A stretch of DNA of 8,237 nucleotides from Prevotellaceae bacterium. GTDB taxonomy: Bacteria; Bacteroidota; Bacteroidia; Bacteroidales; UBA932. The position numbers were made by a program, and so were the translations under genes. A model generated the notes under the pieces. It did no database searches and was not told the DNA's origin. It saw only the letters and a program-made list of their open reading frames with translations. The stretch lies in contig JAIRLF010000313.1 in the NCBI GenBank assembly GCA_031259655.1, positions 1 to 8,237 on the forward strand, in the 5' to 3' direction. Below, one piece after another: positions 6,400-8,237 of this stretch; positions within the stretch are counted from its first letter, which is position 1; each line of letters opens with the position of its first letter.

Positions 6400-7347
6400 T
6401 CAATCAGTTTTCAAATCAACTAAAATCGGTCGGAGATTATATCCTTTTTCTTTGAGGAGAGCGACCACTCCCTGCAAATTTTTGTAATCGGGAAGGTGCA
6501 TGGCGCCAACTGCGACAAACAGAGTTTTATCCTCTTTGAGGAAATCGTCGATACGGTCTGCCATATTGATGTTGCGTTTGCCAATGAATGTCGAATCGAA
6601 AGCGGAAGAACTTGAGGTCATTTTAAATTCGTCTTCGAGATTGACAAGTCTCTCAAAATCTTGTTCTTTATAGGTAACCTGTATTAAGTTAAACACTTTT
6701 TTGCCGGCTTCGGCAAATCCGAGCTGTTCGCGTTTGCAGTAATCGTAAATATCTTTAATTCCTTGAGCCTGTTCTAATAACGAGATTGCGTCTATTGCGT
6801 CGAATTGTTCGTCGATTGTTTCTATTCCTGTTATATTTTTGGATTTTTTATTTGCAAAACTGTTCAAATTCAATTCGACAGACTGAAGTGTCATGGGGTT
6901 TTGAATCAAAATATATTGTTGAATATAAAGTGGTTTCATCATATTCACCGCATCTCCCATCATTTTTATGAAAGGGATTTCCCGTATTTCGTTATATATG
7001 TCCGGTTCGAGAAGTTTGTTGAGGGCGCTGTCGGGGTCGGCTATCATAATTCGTTGAAAAACTTTAGCTTGGTCGATACTGTTCATATCTATTTCCAATG
7101 CGAAATTATCGCACAACTCAATCGCAGTATAAACTTCCGCCGGAATTTTGAATATCGCCGAATCATAGATGTGAATCGTTCCAAACAAATACGAAGGCTT
7201 TTCTAAACTTTTGCCCGTGATTTCCCACAAAAGCGAAAATTTGTCGGAAGTCTTAAACTCTGTCGATTGACCTCCTACACAATTACTTGTCAATACAATT
7301 GTTACTATTGCAACTAACTTGTTAAATAATCTGTTAAACTTTTTCAT
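6400..7347 (-). CDS. TraB/GumN (TIKI-like) family exported protein
   Basis: 315 residues from ATG7347. It begins with a basic stretch and hydrophobic segment (KLVAIVTIVLT, 10-20) ending at Cys23, so it is exported; TSNC is a poor but possible lipobox, leaving lipoprotein versus cleaved signal open. Mature-region family motifs: SYLFGTIHIYD at 52-62 (Gly56, His59), FALEID at 82-87 (Glu85), and the C-terminal FVAVGAMHLPD at 277-287 (Gly281, His284) followed by GVVALLKEKGYNLRPI. These paired GxxH motifs and the Glu are the proposed metal/active-site residues of the TraB/PrgY/GumN/TIKI superfamily, which includes TIKI metalloproteases and the pheromone-shutdown protein PrgY. The target here is unknown. 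A TTG 69 bp upstream would place 23 odd residues before the signal and overlap the promoter, so it is rejected. It is cotranscribed with the LytTR regulator. Confidence 0.88.
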   Translation of the reverse strand: MKKFNRLFNKLVAIVTIVLTSNCVGGQSTEFKTSDKFSLLWEITGKSLEKPSYLFGTIHIYDSAIFKIPAEVYTAIELCDNFALEIDMNSIDQAKVFQRIMIADPDSALNKLLEPDIYNEIREIPFIKMMGDAVNMMKPLYIQQYILIQNPMTLQSVELNLNSFANKKSKNITGIETIDEQFDAIDAISLLEQAQGIKDIYDYCKREQLGFAEAGKKVFNLIQVTYKEQDFERLVNLEDEFKMTSSSSAFDSTFIGKRNINMADRIDDFLKEDKTLFVAVGAMHLPDYKNLQGVVALLKEKGYNLRPILVDLKTD

Positions 7348-7385
7348 GTTCAAATATTTTGATGTATTTTTTTTTAAATACGACA

Positions 7386-7417
7386 CAAAGGTAATCCTTT
7401 TTTGAATAACAGGCAAA
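7386..7417 (-). promoter_or_regulatory. Bacteroidetes-type promoter of the TraB/GumN-LytTR unit
   Basis: On the minus strand TTTG (7414-7417), a 20-nt spacer, and TACCTTTG (7386-7393) match the consensus fully. The ATG at 7347 lies 38 nt past the -7 box, giving a leader of about 30 nt. This placement supports the start at 7347 over the upstream TTG. Confidence 0.75.
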
Positions 7418-7487
7418 AAACTTTAATTTTGGGGCGGACTCAGCAGGGGGGACTAAGGAATGGAAAATTAATAAAAGTAAAAAAATG

Positions 7488-7515
7488 TTTGAAAAGAAAA
7501 AAATAGTTACCTTTG
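7488..7515 (+). promoter_or_regulatory. Promoter-like -7 box facing the small ORF
   Basis: TACCTTTG at 7508-7515 is a perfect -7 box. TTTG at 7488-7491 lies upstream, but the 16-nt spacer is short against the usual 19-21. It is divergent from the TraB promoter, and transcription would begin only a few nucleotides before the small ORF. Confidence 0.45.
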
Positions 7516-7528
7516 CGCCGTGGAAGAA

Positions 7529-7645
7529 ATGATACACATACGGCGTTCGGAATATGAAGGATTAGGATACCAGAGATGCGGAAATCCTTGTGTATGGGTG
7601 GATAATTACGGTAGTAAAGGTACTAAATCTAAATGCTATAAATAG
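7529..7645 (+). CDS. Small Cys-containing peptide ORF, function unknown
   Basis: 38 codons from ATG7529 to TAG at 7643-7645, or 41 codons from GTG7520. It reads MIHIRRSEYEGLGYQRCGNP, then CVWVDNYGSKGTKSKCYK. It is basic, rich in Gly and Tyr, and has three Cys (positions 17, 21, 36), the first two as CxxxC. I do not recognise a family. The size, cysteines near a basic tail, and adjacency to a lipoprotein stub recall the short NVEALA-type peptides of Bacteroidales, but the leader and NVEALA motif are not present, so at most it would be a C-terminal remnant. The start lies only about 14 nt past the -7 box, so a mRNA from that promoter would be nearly leaderless. It may be a real peptide or debris. 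Confidence 0.35.
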   Translation: MIHIRRSEYEGLGYQRCGNPCVWVDNYGSKGTKSKCYK

Positions 7646-7669
7646 ATAAATGGCATTAAGAATTAACAG
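7646..7669. other. Short spacer between the small ORF and the integrase fragment
   Basis: No feature seen. The sequence TTAACAGTTAAC around 7664-7674 is a small direct repeat of TTAAC at the downstream edge of the recombinase fragment and could mark a junction, but it is too short to interpret. Confidence 0.2.
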
Positions 7670-7825
7670 TTAACAACCAGATGTGTTTATAACAAGTAAT
7701 GGGAGTTCTATTGTCCGGTCGGTTTTATATTGTGAAAAATGGATAATATTCTTTTCCCAATCCAGATTATTAAACCGCAAACCGACAATATCAGATGCTC
7801 GCAAACGAATTCCTTTGCTACCCAT
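7670..7825 (-). pseudogene. Tyrosine recombinase (phage-type integrase) internal fragment
   Basis: In the frame ending with TAA at 7670-7672 the minus strand encodes RLRASDIVGLRFNNLDWEKN followed by IIHFSQYKTDRTIELPLL. This is the box I region of Bacteroidetes tyrosine recombinases, where the pattern LRxSDIxxLxFxxIDW..N.I...Q.KT....LPLL contains the first catalytic Arg. After LPLL the match stops (VINTSGC, stop), so the His/Arg box and nucleophilic Tyr are missing. An ATG at 7825 is in frame but the residues before LRASD are not integrase-like. About 40 codons of a roughly 300-400 residue protein remain, so it cannot be active. It overlaps, in a different frame, the C-terminal part of the lipoprotein stub, which implies a recombination or deletion junction near 7801-7815. 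Confidence 0.7.
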
Positions 7826-7914
7826 TCGCTGACAATTTGTTGGGCTTCTGTCAGTTTTTTGTCTTTGCAGGCAAATACAGTCAAACCCAAAAGTAATAAC
7901 AGTATCTTTTTCGT
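7708..7914 (-). pseudogene. Truncated lipoprotein stub fused out of frame to the integrase fragment
   Basis: The frame begins directly after the TAA of the upstream gene with ACG and reads TKKILLLLLGLTVFACKDKK, then LTEAQQIVSEWVAKEF. KKILLLLLGLTVFAC is a clear type II signal peptide with lipobox VFAC (Cys16), so the ancestral product was a lipoprotein. The N-terminal EAQQIVSEWVAKE resembles the start of Bacteroidales lipoproteins with 'IVSEW-GKEI' that continue into a thioredoxin-like domain; that recall is from memory. After AKEF the frame enters the recombinase DNA and ends at TAG 7708-7710, giving 68 codons. Where ATG is expected there is ACG (7912-7914); the nearest conventional alternative is TTG within the signal. 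Both the lost start and the truncation suggest a pseudogene. Confidence 0.6.
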
Positions 7915-8237
7915 TTATTTTTTCAATCTCATGAGCACAATAATAATATCCTCATCCGTTACTTCCCCAAGACCTTCAACAAAAATTTTATCGACGTCGC
8001 TATCGGCAAAATAATTGTATGTAATAACATCAACAAGATAATCCTCATGCCAAACTTCATGCATATAATTCCCATAAATATAGGAACAAATATAAAGACG
8101 GTCGGGAAAACTCGTCAAGTCATTTTTTATCCTGTTCGTATGATAGACTTTGTCTTTAATTTTGATGTATTGGCGAATATCTTTTTCCATAGAAAAGACC
8201 CATGTTCTTTCCACGTTGTTTTGCTTAAAATAATATG
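7915..8237 (-). CDS. 3' end of an unidentified gene (partial, runs off the right edge)
   Basis: The frame is open from the window edge to TAA at 7915-7917, giving 106 visible residues: YYFKQNNVERTWVFSMEKDI onward to EDIIIVLMRLKK. A GTG at 8214 or the ATG at 8190 could start a shorter protein, but uninterrupted coding to the edge favours a truncated view of a longer one. It is rich in aromatic residues and short hydrophobic strands (RLYICSYIYGNY, DYLVDVITYNYF), consistent with a beta-rich protein. The ending resembles the C-terminus of Bacteroidales 6-bladed beta-propeller lipoproteins (a '...NPVLxxxKLK' type tail), which are often followed by the lipoprotein type seen immediately downstream; this is weak inference. 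It abuts the next frame with zero spacing, an operon-like arrangement. Confidence 0.55.
   Translation of the reverse strand, partial: YYFKQNNVERTWVFSMEKDIRQYIKIKDKVYHTNRIKNDLTSFPDRLYICSYIYGNYMHEVWHEDYLVDVITYNYFADSDVDKIFVEGLGEVTDEDIIIVLMRLKK

Noticed and set aside
6389..6403. TTG6403 as start of the LytTR regulator
   Set aside because: It would overlap the stop codon of the upstream gene and add KRRS before the conserved ILIVEDE; ATG6388 gives the standard receiver N-terminus.
7334..7537. 67-codon minus-strand ORF between the TraB gene and the small ORF
   Set aside because: Runs through both promoter elements and the A/T tracts; Phe/Leu/Lys-rich translation is what poly-A/T DNA gives.

Overview
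This window looks like a piece of a Bacteroidetes genome, probably order Bacteroidales. Four gene starts are preceded by the Bacteroidetes-type promoter (-7 box TAnnTTTG; two of them also have a -33 TTTG at 19-20 nt spacing). Shine-Dalgarno sequences are largely absent. The gene complement and the peptide/lipoprotein debris at the right end also fit. No rRNA, tRNA or CRISPR array was seen. The organism cannot be named from the sequence alone.

Layout. (1) Bases 1-153 are an unidentified flank. Bases 154 to about 646 are a compact group II intron RNA with an essentially perfect domain V and no reverse transcriptase/maturase ORF. (2) Bases 756-1451 (+) encode RadC. (3) Bases 1553-4845 (-) form a four-gene housekeeping cluster, transcribed in the order Xaa-Pro aminopeptidase, PfkB sugar/nucleoside kinase, YraN-like (UPF0102) protein, methylglyoxal synthase. 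A promoter candidate precedes the peptidase, and a second -7 box sits directly in front of mgsA. (4) Bases 4846-5632 are non-coding; they hold a palindromic repeat element of about 330 bp with four GCATCCC/GGGATGC dyads nested inside larger imperfect inverted repeats. (5) Bases 5633-7347 (-) are a two-gene unit: a TraB/GumN-family exported protein followed by a LytTR response regulator with no sensor kinase next to it. (6) Bases 7488-8237 are a decayed accessory region: a 38-codon Cys-containing mini-ORF on +, a tyrosine recombinase fragment of about 50 codons on -, the N-terminal stub of a lipoprotein fused to that fragment, and the 3' end of an unidentified gene running off the right edge.

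How the parts relate. The middle of the window is ordinary core metabolism, repair and peptide turnover. The unusual material lies at the two ends and in the 4.85-5.6 kb gap: a retroelement ribozyme without its own protein, a palindrome-rich non-coding repeat, and a recombination scar joining an integrase piece to a lipoprotein gene. I see no complete undescribed defence or mobile system. The best candidates for a second look are the ORF-less intron, the repeat element, and the lipoprotein/integrase junction with its neighbouring small peptide.
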